Of a stretch of DNA of 29,176 bases, positions 1 to 7,246 are shown piece by piece. The stretch is from NCBI GenBank assembly GCA_003566335.1, contig PXDR01000259.1:1-29176 (forward strand), given 5' to 3'. Source of the DNA: Cyanobacteria bacterium T3Sed10_344R1 (GTDB lineage Bacteria; Cyanobacteriota; Cyanobacteriia; Phormidesmidales; Phormidesmidaceae). The number at the start of each line of letters is the position of its first letter. Position 1 is the first letter of the stretch. The notes under the pieces are model-generated. The model did no database searches. It was not told the origin of the DNA and saw only the letters and a program-made list of their open reading frames with translations. The position numbers were made by a program, and so were the translations under genes.

Positions 1-50
1 CATTGGTAGTCTTTGAGTAACTCGTCGATTAGTTCAGGTCGAAAGGTCAT
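1..50 (-). CDS. transposase N-terminus (IS256-like), cut by window edge
   Basis: The ATG at 50-48 opens MTFRPELIDELLKDYQ, and the reading frame then leaves the window. A start of the form '(L/I)DELLKDY' is common in IS256-family transposases, but only 16 residues are visible and no DDE catalytic residue is included. The call rests on this short motif together with the terminal-repeat-like sequence upstream of it. Confidence 0.4.
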   Translation of the reverse strand, partial: MTFRPELIDELLKDYQ

Positions 51-121
51 TGGGCTTACCTTTGGTAGTTAGTTCATTAGATCCTGTTTTGACCTCTGAC
101 ACAAACTAATTTACAGTCCCG
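1..121 (-). mobile_element. end of an IS256-family-like insertion sequence (partial)
   Basis: On the minus strand the DNA entering from about position 121 reads GGGACTGTAAATTAGTTTG and then TGTC, which resembles the terminal inverted repeats of IS256-family elements as I remember them. About 70 bp further in lies an ATG that opens a transposase-like N-terminus. The other end of the element is outside the window, so neither the full length nor a target-site duplication can be checked. The outer boundary near 121 is an estimate. Confidence 0.45.
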
Positions 122-178
122 AATGAGATCGCAACTGCCTACACAATCGCAGCAGGAGAGCGCATCGCTGCCTTTCCC

Positions 179-1345
179 ATGTCCACCATGGATGATCCAG
201 TTCAAGCTTTACGAGAAAATCTCACGAAGTTACTATCTATCCCCAACCAAAATCCGACATCACCGGGGACGCTCCCTTTTGCCGTAGCGATGTTGACCCT
301 GCCCGAACTGGGCCTGCCAGATTCATTACGCAATAGCCTCAATGTATGGCTACAACATCGAGTGACTGATCTGGCACCGTTGATAGCAGCAGCTCAGCAA
401 GCCGTAAAAGAGTCTGTCCCCCAAGTCTCGACCCAGGCTCATCTGCTGCTGTGGGTACGCACTAGTCCTGAATACGGAAGCCAGGATCGCTATCTGGTCA
501 GTGCGTTCTGTATCCCTGAGCCGAACACCTATAACCCCGTTCATGGAACCGGATGCAAACCTCTCAAGGCTGTGGAAGCTTTTAGAGATGCTAAGAAAGG
601 TGACACCATAGCCAGGGGCGAGATGGAACAGGCCTTACAAGCTTGTCTACAAGAAGTCAGCACCAGCTACCGACAGGAAATCTCTAAGAAAGAACTGATC
701 TTGGAGCTACTTCTGCCCATTCCCCTGCTGAATCACGCCGTTGACCAGTGGGATGAGCAAGCCCCTAAACAAGTCCCGGCCCATCTACAACACCTGCTGG
801 AGGAGGCAGAGGCCGTATCGATCCCTCCCATCGGTTATCGATATCAGGTGGTGCTACGAATGGCCGATCGATTTGATCCTTTCTTTGCTCATCTAAGGCC
901 CTTTTGGGAAACTAAGTGGAAGACTTTGAAAACAGCCATTGACACTCGTTATCAGGCGAAACAGGTTTTGATTTCAGGTCACTGCAGCAACTTTCAGACC
1001 GTCTTTGCCAAAGATGATTGTCTGGGCATGCATTTGAACACAACGCTTCCCAATGCCAATATCGATCAACGGCTGCTAGCCCTGGTTATGGGGGCTACTC
1101 CCACAGCCCTATGGCTGCGGCAACCTCAATCTAAAAATAAATATAAGAAACCCTTTAGCGACTTACTTAAACACCCGGTGGGGGACATAGCCTGTAAAGT
1201 CAGAGAAGCTCGTCAAACCGCTTTCGATAAACGGGGCAAGCCCCACTTTGGCCGTCACTTGGCCCTGGTTTGGGATAACCCCCAACTGGTGCCGCCCGAA
1301 GCCGAAATTGCCAACACCCTCGACATGCCCCAAGAGATGCCCTAG
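179..1345 (+). CDS. VMAP-C-like protein (vWA-MoxR-associated protein)
   Basis: This 388-residue protein is the first gene of a three-gene operon, and its stop is two bases before the MoxR start. Residues about 220-250 (YRYQVVLRMADRF, then a W..KW segment) and the later 'PTALWLRQ' segment (W312) resemble the VMAP-C domain. In vWA-MoxR-VMAP ternary conflict systems that protein is thought to link MoxR and vWA partners to an effector. No catalytic motif is seen. VMAP proteins often carry N-terminal effector or adaptor domains. Here the frame stays open upstream of the ATG back to about 110 (NEIATAYTIAAGERIAAFP precedes M1), next to the IS end, so the gene may have lost its 5' part. ATG 188 is an alternative start. 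Base composition is more AT-rich than in the next two genes. The family call is by motif memory. Confidence 0.6.
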   Translation: MSTMDDPVQALRENLTKLLSIPNQNPTSPGTLPFAVAMLTLPELGLPDSLRNSLNVWLQHRVTDLAPLIAAAQQAVKESVPQVSTQAHLLLWVRTSPEYGSQDRYLVSAFCIPEPNTYNPVHGTGCKPLKAVEAFRDAKKGDTIARGEMEQALQACLQEVSTSYRQEISKKELILELLLPIPLLNHAVDQWDEQAPKQVPAHLQHLLEEAEAVSIPPIGYRYQVVLRMADRFDPFFAHLRPFWETKWKTLKTAIDTRYQAKQVLISGHCSNFQTVFAKDDCLGMHLNTTLPNANIDQRLLALVMGATPTALWLRQPQSKNKYKKPFSDLLKHPVGDIACKVREARQTAFDKRGKPHFGRHLALVWDNPQLVPPEAEIANTLDMPQEMP

Positions 1346-1347
1346 CC

Positions 1348-2397
1348 ATGACAGACTGGAAAATTTTTACCGGAACCATCAACGACGACGGTACCCTGGC
1401 CCCTGAGCCAGACCGCATCAACGCTCTGCCCGATCCACCCAGTTGGCGATCTTTCAGCCAGGGCAGAAGCGGCGAAACCAAGACGGAGCGGCGAGGCAAG
1501 ACTTTTCAACCCCTCAAGGAAGAAGTCGAGATGGTGAATGCTGCCCTTTATTTGCGGCGACCGCTGCTAGTAACAGGCAAACCAGGCACTGGCAAAACCT
1601 CCCTGGCCTATGCAGTAGCCTATGCCCTGGGGCTGGGGGAAGTGCTGGAATGGTCTATTACCACCCGCACCAGCCTGAAGGATGGCCTTTACACCTACGA
1701 TGCCGTTGGCCGTCTACAAGATAACCAGTTGCGGTTCCAGAGCGAGGGCAAACCTGCAAACGAAAAAGAGGCCCAGAAACGGCTGCAAGAAACCCTCAGC
1801 CGCATTGGCGAATACATTACCCTGGGGCCACTGGGTACGGCCCTGCTACCCTCGGACAAACCCCGAGTGCTATTGATCGACGAAATCGACAAGAGCGACA
1901 TCGACCTGCCCAACGACCTGCTGCATGTCTTTGAAGAGGGCAAGTTTCAGATTCCTGAGCTGGTGCGACTTAAGGACAAGGTGAACGGAAAGATCAAAGT
2001 GCAGACTGCCTTTACCGAAGCCAGTGAGCCTTCCCACGTAGAGATTGAAAACGGCCTGGTACCCTGCACCAACTTTCCTTTTGTGGTCATGACCAGCAAC
2101 GACGAGCGTGACTTCCCCCCCGCCTTTCTGCGGCGCTGCCTGCGGCTGGATATGGCCGACCCCGATCGCAAACGGCTGGAGCAAATTGTTAACGTTCACC
2201 TGCAAGATGCTGGCACCCACGTCAACAAACTGGTGAAACAGTTCTACGACAAGCGCCAACTGGAAAAGGGCATTCTCGCCACCGACCAACTGCTGAATGC
2301 AGTCTACCTGGTCTCTCGCAAGCAGGCTCCCACCGGTAAGACAAAAGACGAGCTGGTTGAGCAACTGCTAAAGTACCTCGATAGCAACCAGGGCTAA
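1348..2397 (+). CDS. MoxR-family AAA+ ATPase
   Basis: A 349-residue AAA+ ATPase. Walker A is GKPGTGKT (77-84), Walker B is VLLIDEID with the DE pair at 178-179, and a sensor-type segment 'MTSNDERDFPPAFLRRC' carries the probable arginine finger. The segment RTSLKDGLYTYDAVGRLQD (about 107-125) is typical of the MoxR-type ATPases found in vWA-MoxR conflict operons. MoxR proteins act as chaperone-like remodelers of a vWA partner, here presumably the next gene product. It begins two bases after the VMAP-like gene and ends four bases before the vWA/FGE gene, so the three are probably co-translated. No sign of damage. Confidence 0.85.
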   Translation: MTDWKIFTGTINDDGTLAPEPDRINALPDPPSWRSFSQGRSGETKTERRGKTFQPLKEEVEMVNAALYLRRPLLVTGKPGTGKTSLAYAVAYALGLGEVLEWSITTRTSLKDGLYTYDAVGRLQDNQLRFQSEGKPANEKEAQKRLQETLSRIGEYITLGPLGTALLPSDKPRVLLIDEIDKSDIDLPNDLLHVFEEGKFQIPELVRLKDKVNGKIKVQTAFTEASEPSHVEIENGLVPCTNFPFVVMTSNDERDFPPAFLRRCLRLDMADPDRKRLEQIVNVHLQDAGTHVNKLVKQFYDKRQLEKGILATDQLLNAVYLVSRKQAPTGKTKDELVEQLLKYLDSNQG

Positions 2398-2401
2398 GCC
2401 C

Positions 2402-5062
2402 ATGAAACAGTCCCTGCAGCAGCGACAGACGATCTATGATTTTGCCAAATTGCTGGACCTGGCAGAGCTGGGCTTTAATGCCGAAGACGTAGCCGATGCA
2501 GCCTGGCTGGCTCAGTTCATTCCTGCTGAGCCGCTGCCAGAGGACTTGGGGGAGCCTGAGATCAGAGACGATGACTCTCAGGACACCCCCATCATTGAGC
2601 GGCGAGAAGGGACCACCACCGAGGGCACCCTCCCAGTCGCCACCACCCCAGCCACATCCCCCCAAGCCAACGAAACCGAGGACGCTCCACCGGCAGGGAT
2701 TCCCATTCAAATACCGGCAGCACCGGCCCTCAGAGCAAGGCGAGACCTGGCCAAGGCCTTGCGCCCGCTCATGCGTAAGGTGCCCTCCCGCACCGCCACC
2801 ATGTTTGATGCCGATGCCACCACCGAACAGATTGCCGAGCAGGGCATTTGGACTGCGGTTATGGCCCCCGCCCCAGAGCGTTGGTTTGAGCTGGCCATTG
2901 TGGTGGAGCAGTCTCGCTCGACGCCTCTCTGGCAAGACACCCTGGCGGAACTCAAACTACTGACCGAACGCCAGGGAGCCTTTCGGCGGGTTAGCACCTG
3001 GCAAATCCAGATGCAGGGCAATGTCCCTGTATTGAATCCCAAGTGGCACCAGGGCGACATTTCCCAACCCACCTGTAACCACAAAACCCTAATTGACCCC
3101 GCCGGTCGAAGGTTGATCTGGCTGGTGAGCGACTGCACCTCTGCCCTTTGGCAGCAGACCCAGATTTACCAGTGGCTGAAGGATTGGGGCAAGCAATGCC
3201 CCACTGCCCTGGTGCAGCTCTTTCCTGGTCGTCTGTGGTGGCGTACTGCTTTGGGAGACGGGATGCCGGTACGGCTTAGCGCCTACACCCCAGGGGTGCC
3301 AAACACTCAGCTTCAGATGTCTGAGGTGCTGCCCTTTAGCGAACTGGCCCAGGCGTTAGGCACTCAGCAAAGCCAGGTGATGCAGGCATTTCATAAGTTT
3401 CAGCAAGAGACCTTGGCGACGGTGCCAGTGGTTAGCTTAGAGGCATACCCGCTAAACCAGTGGGCCAGGGTGATGGCGGGTGGGGGGGATGTCTATACCC
3501 CCGGCTACAGTTTTAACGAAGCCACCCTACAGGCCTATCGAGAGCGCAAACAGGCTACCCCTCCATCTCGCCAGCTTTCGCCCAAAGAACGGGTGCAGCA
3601 GTTTCAAAAAACAGCTTCAGCAACGGCCTTTAAGCTGGCCGGGCTGATGGCGGCGGCCCCCGTTAGCCCGCCAATTATTCAACTGATTCAGCAGACGCTG
3701 CTGCCCGAATCCCAGCAGTTACATGTGGCGGAGGTCTACATGAGTGGCCTGCTCAAGGCCGTTACCCCTGCCGAGGCCAAGCTCCCTTCCCACAAAATTC
3801 AGTACGACTTCCTCAACGACGAAATCCGCGAGCATCTGACGGACTACGTCCCCATTGCCAAGACTGAAGCCGTGCTGGATGCGGTATCGGCCTATATCTC
3901 GGAACGTTTAGGGCTGCAGACCAGAACTTACGAAGCGCTGCTGCTGCTTGATCTGGAAGGTCGCCCTAAAGATCAAGATGTTGTGGTGCCCTTTGCTCGT
4001 ATTGCTAAACGGGCCTTACGACGACTGGGCAGCGACTATGCCGAACTGGCCGACTACATCGATGCACCTGCTCGCCTCCAAATTCCAGTACCGCCTCAGC
4101 CGCCGAGGGATTTTCCTGAACTCAAAACGTTTGAGTTTGAGTATCCGCTGATTGAGATCACGGCAGACCCTGGTGCCCCCTCGCTAGAAACCTTGACCTA
4201 CGAGACTGTGCGGGTCAACAACCGGGGCCAAGTCGTTGAAACCATTCCAGGCACAGCGCAATATTTTCGAGATGTGCTGGGGGCTTCCCCAGACTCTGAT
4301 CCGCCTGTCCTCGACATGGTTGCCATTCCCGGCGGCACCTTTATGATGGGCTCCCCTGACAATGAACCAGGCCGAAGGGATAGCGAAGGTCCTCAGCACG
4401 AGGTGGCGGTGCCTGCGTTCTTTATGGCCAAAACCCCCATTACCCAGGCCCAGTGGCGAGCCGTGGCCCAGCTAGAGCAGGTAGATCGAGAGCTCAATCC
4501 AGACCCGGCCCGCTTCAAAGGCGATGACCGGCCGGTGGAGCAGGTATCTTGGCTCGACGCCATAGAGTTCTGTGCCCGCCTTTCGCGCCTCACCGGGCGA
4601 GACTATCGCCTGCCCACGGAAGCAGAGTGGGAATACGCCTGCCGAGCGGGCACCACTACCCCCTTCAACCTTGGCGAAACCCTCACCGGAGATTTGGCTA
4701 ACTACAATGCTTCGGCCACCTATGCCGAAGAAGCCCAAGGGGAGTATCGCCGAAAAACCACCCCAGTCGGCAGCTGCCCGCCCAATGCCTTTGGCCTGTA
4801 CGACATGCATGGCAACGTGTGGGAATGGTGCCAAGACCACTGGCACGGCAACTATGAAGGCGATCCACCGACCGACGGTAGCGCATGGTTATTTTCTGGC
4901 GAGAGAAATAAGGACTATCGTACTCGTGTGTTGCGGGGCGGTTCCTGGTACCTCAATCCGCGGAACTGCCGCTCTGCCTGTCGCAACGACAACCTTCCGG
5001 GCGCCCGCAACGTCTACTACGGTTTTCGTGTTGTTTGTTCTGCCGCCAGGGCTCTTCCCTAG
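2402..5062 (+). CDS. degenerate vWA (SAV_2336-like) protein fused to FGE-fold lectin-like domain
   Basis: An 886-residue protein and the third member of the VMAP-MoxR operon. Residues 1-125 are acidic and proline-rich. About 128-330 resembles the SAV_2336 N-terminal / vWA-like domain (WFELAIVVEQS where a MIDAS DxSxS would lie, so metal binding is probably lost; then LIWLVSDCTSALW and VQLFPGRLWWRTALG). About 390-560 is alpha-helical with no motif I recognise. About 635-886 is an FGE-sulfatase / C-type-lectin fold (MVAIPGGTFMMGS, RLPTEAEWEYACRAG, FGLYDMHGNVWEWCQDHW, RVLRGGSW, GFRVVCSAAR). In this position the fold is normally a ligand-binding or decoy domain, not a formylglycine enzyme. Residues 850-873 form a DGR-type variable patch. 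The architecture suggests a diversifiable sensor tied to a MoxR/VMAP switch. Confidence 0.75.
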   Translation: MKQSLQQRQTIYDFAKLLDLAELGFNAEDVADAAWLAQFIPAEPLPEDLGEPEIRDDDSQDTPIIERREGTTTEGTLPVATTPATSPQANETEDAPPAGIPIQIPAAPALRARRDLAKALRPLMRKVPSRTATMFDADATTEQIAEQGIWTAVMAPAPERWFELAIVVEQSRSTPLWQDTLAELKLLTERQGAFRRVSTWQIQMQGNVPVLNPKWHQGDISQPTCNHKTLIDPAGRRLIWLVSDCTSALWQQTQIYQWLKDWGKQCPTALVQLFPGRLWWRTALGDGMPVRLSAYTPGVPNTQLQMSEVLPFSELAQALGTQQSQVMQAFHKFQQETLATVPVVSLEAYPLNQWARVMAGGGDVYTPGYSFNEATLQAYRERKQATPPSRQLSPKERVQQFQKTASATAFKLAGLMAAAPVSPPIIQLIQQTLLPESQQLHVAEVYMSGLLKAVTPAEAKLPSHKIQYDFLNDEIREHLTDYVPIAKTEAVLDAVSAYISERLGLQTRTYEALLLLDLEGRPKDQDVVVPFARIAKRALRRLGSDYAELADYIDAPARLQIPVPPQPPRDFPELKTFEFEYPLIEITADPGAPSLETLTYETVRVNNRGQVVETIPGTAQYFRDVLGASPDSDPPVLDMVAIPGGTFMMGSPDNEPGRRDSEGPQHEVAVPAFFMAKTPITQAQWRAVAQLEQVDRELNPDPARFKGDDRPVEQVSWLDAIEFCARLSRLTGRDYRLPTEAEWEYACRAGTTTPFNLGETLTGDLANYNASATYAEEAQGEYRRKTTPVGSCPPNAFGLYDMHGNVWEWCQDHWHGNYEGDPPTDGSAWLFSGERNKDYRTRVLRGGSWYLNPRNCRSACRNDNLPGARNVYYGFRVVCSAARALP

Positions 5063-5066
5063 CCCT
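4940..5066 (+). repeat. DGR variable repeat VR1 with downstream hairpin
   Basis: The repeat starts after the shared GGTTCCTGG (4940-4948). Positions 4949-5020 are variable relative to the copy at 7991-8062: 18 of 72 bases differ, all at codon positions 1 or 2, with no indel. In 14 of the 18 one copy carries adenine, and the other four fit two independent changes from an A. Positions 5021-5056 are then identical in both copies and almost free of A, as expected for the initiation-of-mutagenic-homology segment. A perfect 6-bp stem (AGGGCT 5048-5053 / AGCCCT 5061-5066) follows, as described downstream of other DGR targets. Encoded variable residues are Y850, L851, N852, N855, N862-L865, G867 and N870-Y873. 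Confidence 0.85.
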
Positions 5067-5132
5067 TTGCCCTCTAGTACTCTTGCACTCTATCTTCTCT
5101 TCTTTACTCTCTCCCCTGGCACGCAGCGTCTC

Positions 5133-5175
5133 GCGCCCAGGCTCTGCCTGGATGCGCCCCCCGAGGCTCCGCCTC
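5133..5175. repeat. REP-like hairpin doublet, left of RAYT
   Basis: Two adjacent hairpins. The first is GCGC-CCAGGC-TCT-GCCTGG-AT-GCGC (5133-5157); the second is GAGGC-TCC-GCCTC (5163-5175). Together they are close to the reverse complement of the doublet at 5751-5790 on the other side of the RAYT gene. The pair ends two bases before the transposase stop codon and may also act as a transcription stop for the converging genes, although no T-run follows. Confidence 0.7.
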
Positions 5176-5177
5176 AA

Positions 5178-5711
5178 CTAGCCCAAAATCGTCACCGACA
5201 ACAACCCCTCATCCCCCACGCAGCTTCGATAACTGGAATAGCGCCAGTGGGTCGGGTCATCCACATATCCCCGCTCTACTGGGTTGTTGTGGATATATTC
5301 CAGCTTCTGCTGGAGCATGGTCTCAGAATCAATCAGCTGTGGGTGACTTCCCTCCTGCCAGAGCTGGTATTGCTGCTCCGTCTTGTGCCGCAGCTTAGCT
5401 TCCTCCATCCGCCGCAACCAGCAGCTCTGGGGCCGATTTTCCCGCAGCCAATCCACAACCGACCTAGACGTAAACGATTTGAAGTGGCCAATCTCTTTGG
5501 ATAGGTTCTCCGCTGAGGCGATCAGGTGCAGGGGATTCTCCATGATCACGTAACTGTAAAGGGTCAGCCGTTGCTGGTCTTGGAGAAACTTGAGGGAGTC
5601 CAGCACAATCGAGACCAGGGGTGGCTGGCTAAAAATAGGCATCCACTCAACGGTGGTGCAGGTTAAAAAGTGGGGTTGAGTGCCTATGACTCGATAGCGC
5701 GATCGGCCCAC
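5178..5711 (-). CDS. REP-associated tyrosine transposase (RAYT / Y1_Tnp family)
   Basis: A 177-residue Y1/HUH-type single-strand transposase of the RAYT group, which mobilises or maintains REP-type palindromes. It shows the family pattern: PHFLTCTTVEWMPIF near the N-terminus, YVIMENPLHLIAS (54-66) at the HUH position, HFKSFTSRSVVDWL, and a C-terminal EYIHNNPVERGYV then WRYSSYR block with candidate nucleophile Y139. The first histidine of the HUH motif appears to be replaced by proline (P60-L61-H62, codon CCC where CAC would give H). This would weaken or abolish metal binding if the motif is placed correctly. The gene is flanked by inverted REP-like hairpin doublets, the typical RAYT setting. 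It lies convergent to the upstream FGE gene. Confidence 0.85.
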   Translation of the reverse strand: MGRSRYRVIGTQPHFLTCTTVEWMPIFSQPPLVSIVLDSLKFLQDQQRLTLYSYVIMENPLHLIASAENLSKEIGHFKSFTSRSVVDWLRENRPQSCWLRRMEEAKLRHKTEQQYQLWQEGSHPQLIDSETMLQQKLEYIHNNPVERGYVDDPTHWRYSSYRSCVGDEGLLSVTILG

Positions 5712-5750
5712 GGAGGATAATAGAACTCGGCTTTCCTAAGGTTCCCGTTT

Positions 5751-5790
5751 GGAGGCAGAGCCTCCCCGGTGTACCCAGACAGAGTCTGGG
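5751..5790. repeat. REP-like hairpin doublet, right of RAYT
   Basis: GGAGGC-AGA-GCCTCC (5751-5765) followed by CCCAGAC-AGA-GTCTGGG (5774-5790). Hairpin order and sequence mirror the left doublet in inverse orientation, so the RAYT gene sits between inverted copies. The doublet also lies just upstream of the Uma2 gene. Confidence 0.75.
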
Positions 5791-5840
5791 CACGAGATGG
5801 CACTTACAATAAGTACAACTCCATCGCTCGCAGGCAAACC

Positions 5841-6425
5841 ATGATGGCTCAGGTGTTCTCTCCCCGCATCCACGAGGCCCAGGTCTTCCCCAACGTGGGT
5901 TGGCCCCAGTTTGAGGCGATTGATCGAGCTTTTGATGCCATCCCCGGCGTGCGACTGCGCTACCTCGACAACGCCCTCGAAATCATGCCCATCAGTGAAG
6001 ATCACGAAGACTTCAAAGCCATTCTGCGGTTGCTGCTGGAGGCTTACCTGCGGGCCAACGGCATCCGATTTTATGCTCGCGGTGGCCCCTCCCTGGGGGA
6101 TGAAGCCCTGGGTGCCCGCAGCGAGCCCGACGAGGCCTACAACCTGGGTAGCCGCAAGCCCTACCCCGACCTGGTGCTGGAGGTGGTGATCACCAGCGGC
6201 GGCATCGACAAACTGGAAGGCTACCGTCGTATGGGAGTGGCCGAAGTGTGGTTTTGGGAAGACGGGGTGCTAAACCTCTACGGACTGCGGGACGACGGCA
6301 GCGGCTACGACCAGCTCAACCAAAGTCGGCTGCTGCCCGACCTGCCTCTGGATTTGCTCTGTCGCTACGTCACCTACCACGACCAGTTCGATGCGGTGGA
6401 TGAGTTTCTGCGGCAACTTAGCTAG
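5841..6425 (+). CDS. Uma2-family (DUF820) PD-(D/E)XK nuclease-like protein
   Basis: A 194-residue protein with the Uma2 pattern: a PD-(D/E)XK core in PYPDLVLEVV followed by GGIDKLEGYRRMGVAEVWFWE, where the aspartate, glutamate and lysine are the candidate catalytic residues. Uma2 proteins are extremely numerous in cyanobacteria and their substrate is unknown. I chose the ATG at 5841 (5844 is equally possible) because the longer frame would begin at a GTG inside the REP hairpin. It is probably a single-gene transcript, and a weak hairpin follows the stop codon. Confidence 0.75.
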   Translation: MMAQVFSPRIHEAQVFPNVGWPQFEAIDRAFDAIPGVRLRYLDNALEIMPISEDHEDFKAILRLLLEAYLRANGIRFYARGGPSLGDEALGARSEPDEAYNLGSRKPYPDLVLEVVITSGGIDKLEGYRRMGVAEVWFWEDGVLNLYGLRDDGSGYDQLNQSRLLPDLPLDLLCRYVTYHDQFDAVDEFLRQLS

Positions 6426-6453
6426 GGTGGGGTGTTCTTCGAGATGCCCCACC
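6426..6453 (+). terminator. possible weak terminator after Uma2
   Basis: A perfect 7-bp GC-rich stem GGTGGGG / CCCCACC with a 14-nt loop starts directly after the stop codon. No T-run follows, so intrinsic termination would be weak. Confidence 0.3.
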
Positions 6454-6540
6454 CTCCCCCTTAACCCCACTCAGGCCCTGGCGCTACTGCTCCAACCCAT
6501 AGGGCTAAACTTGAGACAGATTTCCTTAGTATTGAGTGCC

Positions 6541-6804
6541 ATGGCAAAGACCAACGTTGTCAGCATCACCCAAGAGCGTCAATTTGCCTTCCCACCAGAA
6601 ATTCTCGCAACCTTAGAACCCGGAGACGAGTATCTGCTGTGGCAAACGGACGACACCATTGTGCTGAAGAAAATTACCCAACCCGTCTCCTTAGACACTT
6701 TGTTTGAACGTATTGAAGCCCTTGGCCCTGACCCTGACCAGCCCACAGAAGCCGAAATCTGTGACATTGTAAAAACTATTCGCCATGAACGAGCCCAACC
6801 TTAA
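6541..6804 (+). CDS. AbrB/MazE-like antitoxin
   Basis: An 87-residue protein beginning MAKTNVVSITQERQFAFPPEIL, which fits the swapped-hairpin AbrB/MazE DNA-binding fold (basic strand, 'PPEIL', then LEPGDEYLLWQ). The C-terminal half (about 45-87) would be the toxin-neutralising tail. The last 20 bases overlap the start of the PIN toxin gene, the usual layout of type II pairs. It should autorepress the pair's promoter, which would lie in 6454-6540. I chose ATG 6541 over upstream in-frame starts because the conserved domain begins there. Confidence 0.65.
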   Translation: MAKTNVVSITQERQFAFPPEILATLEPGDEYLLWQTDDTIVLKKITQPVSLDTLFERIEALGPDPDQPTEAEICDIVKTIRHERAQP

Positions 6805-7225
6805 CATCGTGCTCGACACCAATGTTTGGGTTTCAGCCCTGCTGTTTGGCGGCAAACCAGCTCGCCTGGTTCAACTAGCCCGCAAGGGTCAAGTGCAGAT
6901 TTGCATGTCTCGGGCTTTGCTGAGTGAGCTTGCCGACGTGCTGCACTATCCCAAGTTCCGCTCTCGTCTACAACGCCTTGGCACTACTCCAGAAGCACTG
7001 CTCATCAACGTCTCACGGTTAGTATCTTTTGGCCAAAGTGTCGCCCCCATCAATGTGCCAGAGCTGCGGGACCCCGACGATATTATTGTGGTTGAAGCCG
7101 CGATCGCAGCCCAAGCCATCGCCATTATTTCTGGCGACGACGATCTTCTAGTCCTCAAAAGCGTTGCGGGCATCGATATTCTGACAGCGACCCAATTCCT
7201 TGCCCAGTATTTTCCCGAACTTTGA
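6785..7225 (+). CDS. PIN-domain toxin (putative RNase)
   Basis: A 146-residue PIN-domain protein of the group annotated as putative toxin-antitoxin toxin component. Acidic residues expected for Mg-dependent RNase activity are present: D11 in LDTNVW, E48 in SELADVLHY, D98/D99 in RDPDDIIV and D118-D120 in ISGDDDLL. It overlaps the AbrB-like antitoxin by 20 bp, which indicates translational coupling. Complete and apparently active. The role is probably element stabilisation or stress/phage response. Confidence 0.8.
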   Translation: MNEPNLNIVLDTNVWVSALLFGGKPARLVQLARKGQVQICMSRALLSELADVLHYPKFRSRLQRLGTTPEALLINVSRLVSFGQSVAPINVPELRDPDDIIVVEAAIAAQAIAIISGDDDLLVLKSVAGIDILTATQFLAQYFPEL

Positions 7226-7246
7226 GCTAACCCAAAGCCCTGCCCT

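Noticed and set aside
2222..2935. 237-codon minus-strand frame over the MoxR/vWA junction
   Set aside because: Glycine- and arginine-rich mirror translation of two real genes on the plus strand, with no motif of its own.
4572..5504. Long plus-strand frame (310 codons) across the FGE domain and RAYT gene
   Set aside because: It is a shadow of the FGE-encoding frame; its protein is low-complexity and runs through the REP hairpins and the oppositely oriented RAYT gene.
5769..5841. GTG at 5769 as start of the Uma2 gene
   Set aside because: It lies just ahead of the second REP hairpin and adds 24 residues unlike the family; ATG 5841 fits the Uma2 N-terminus.
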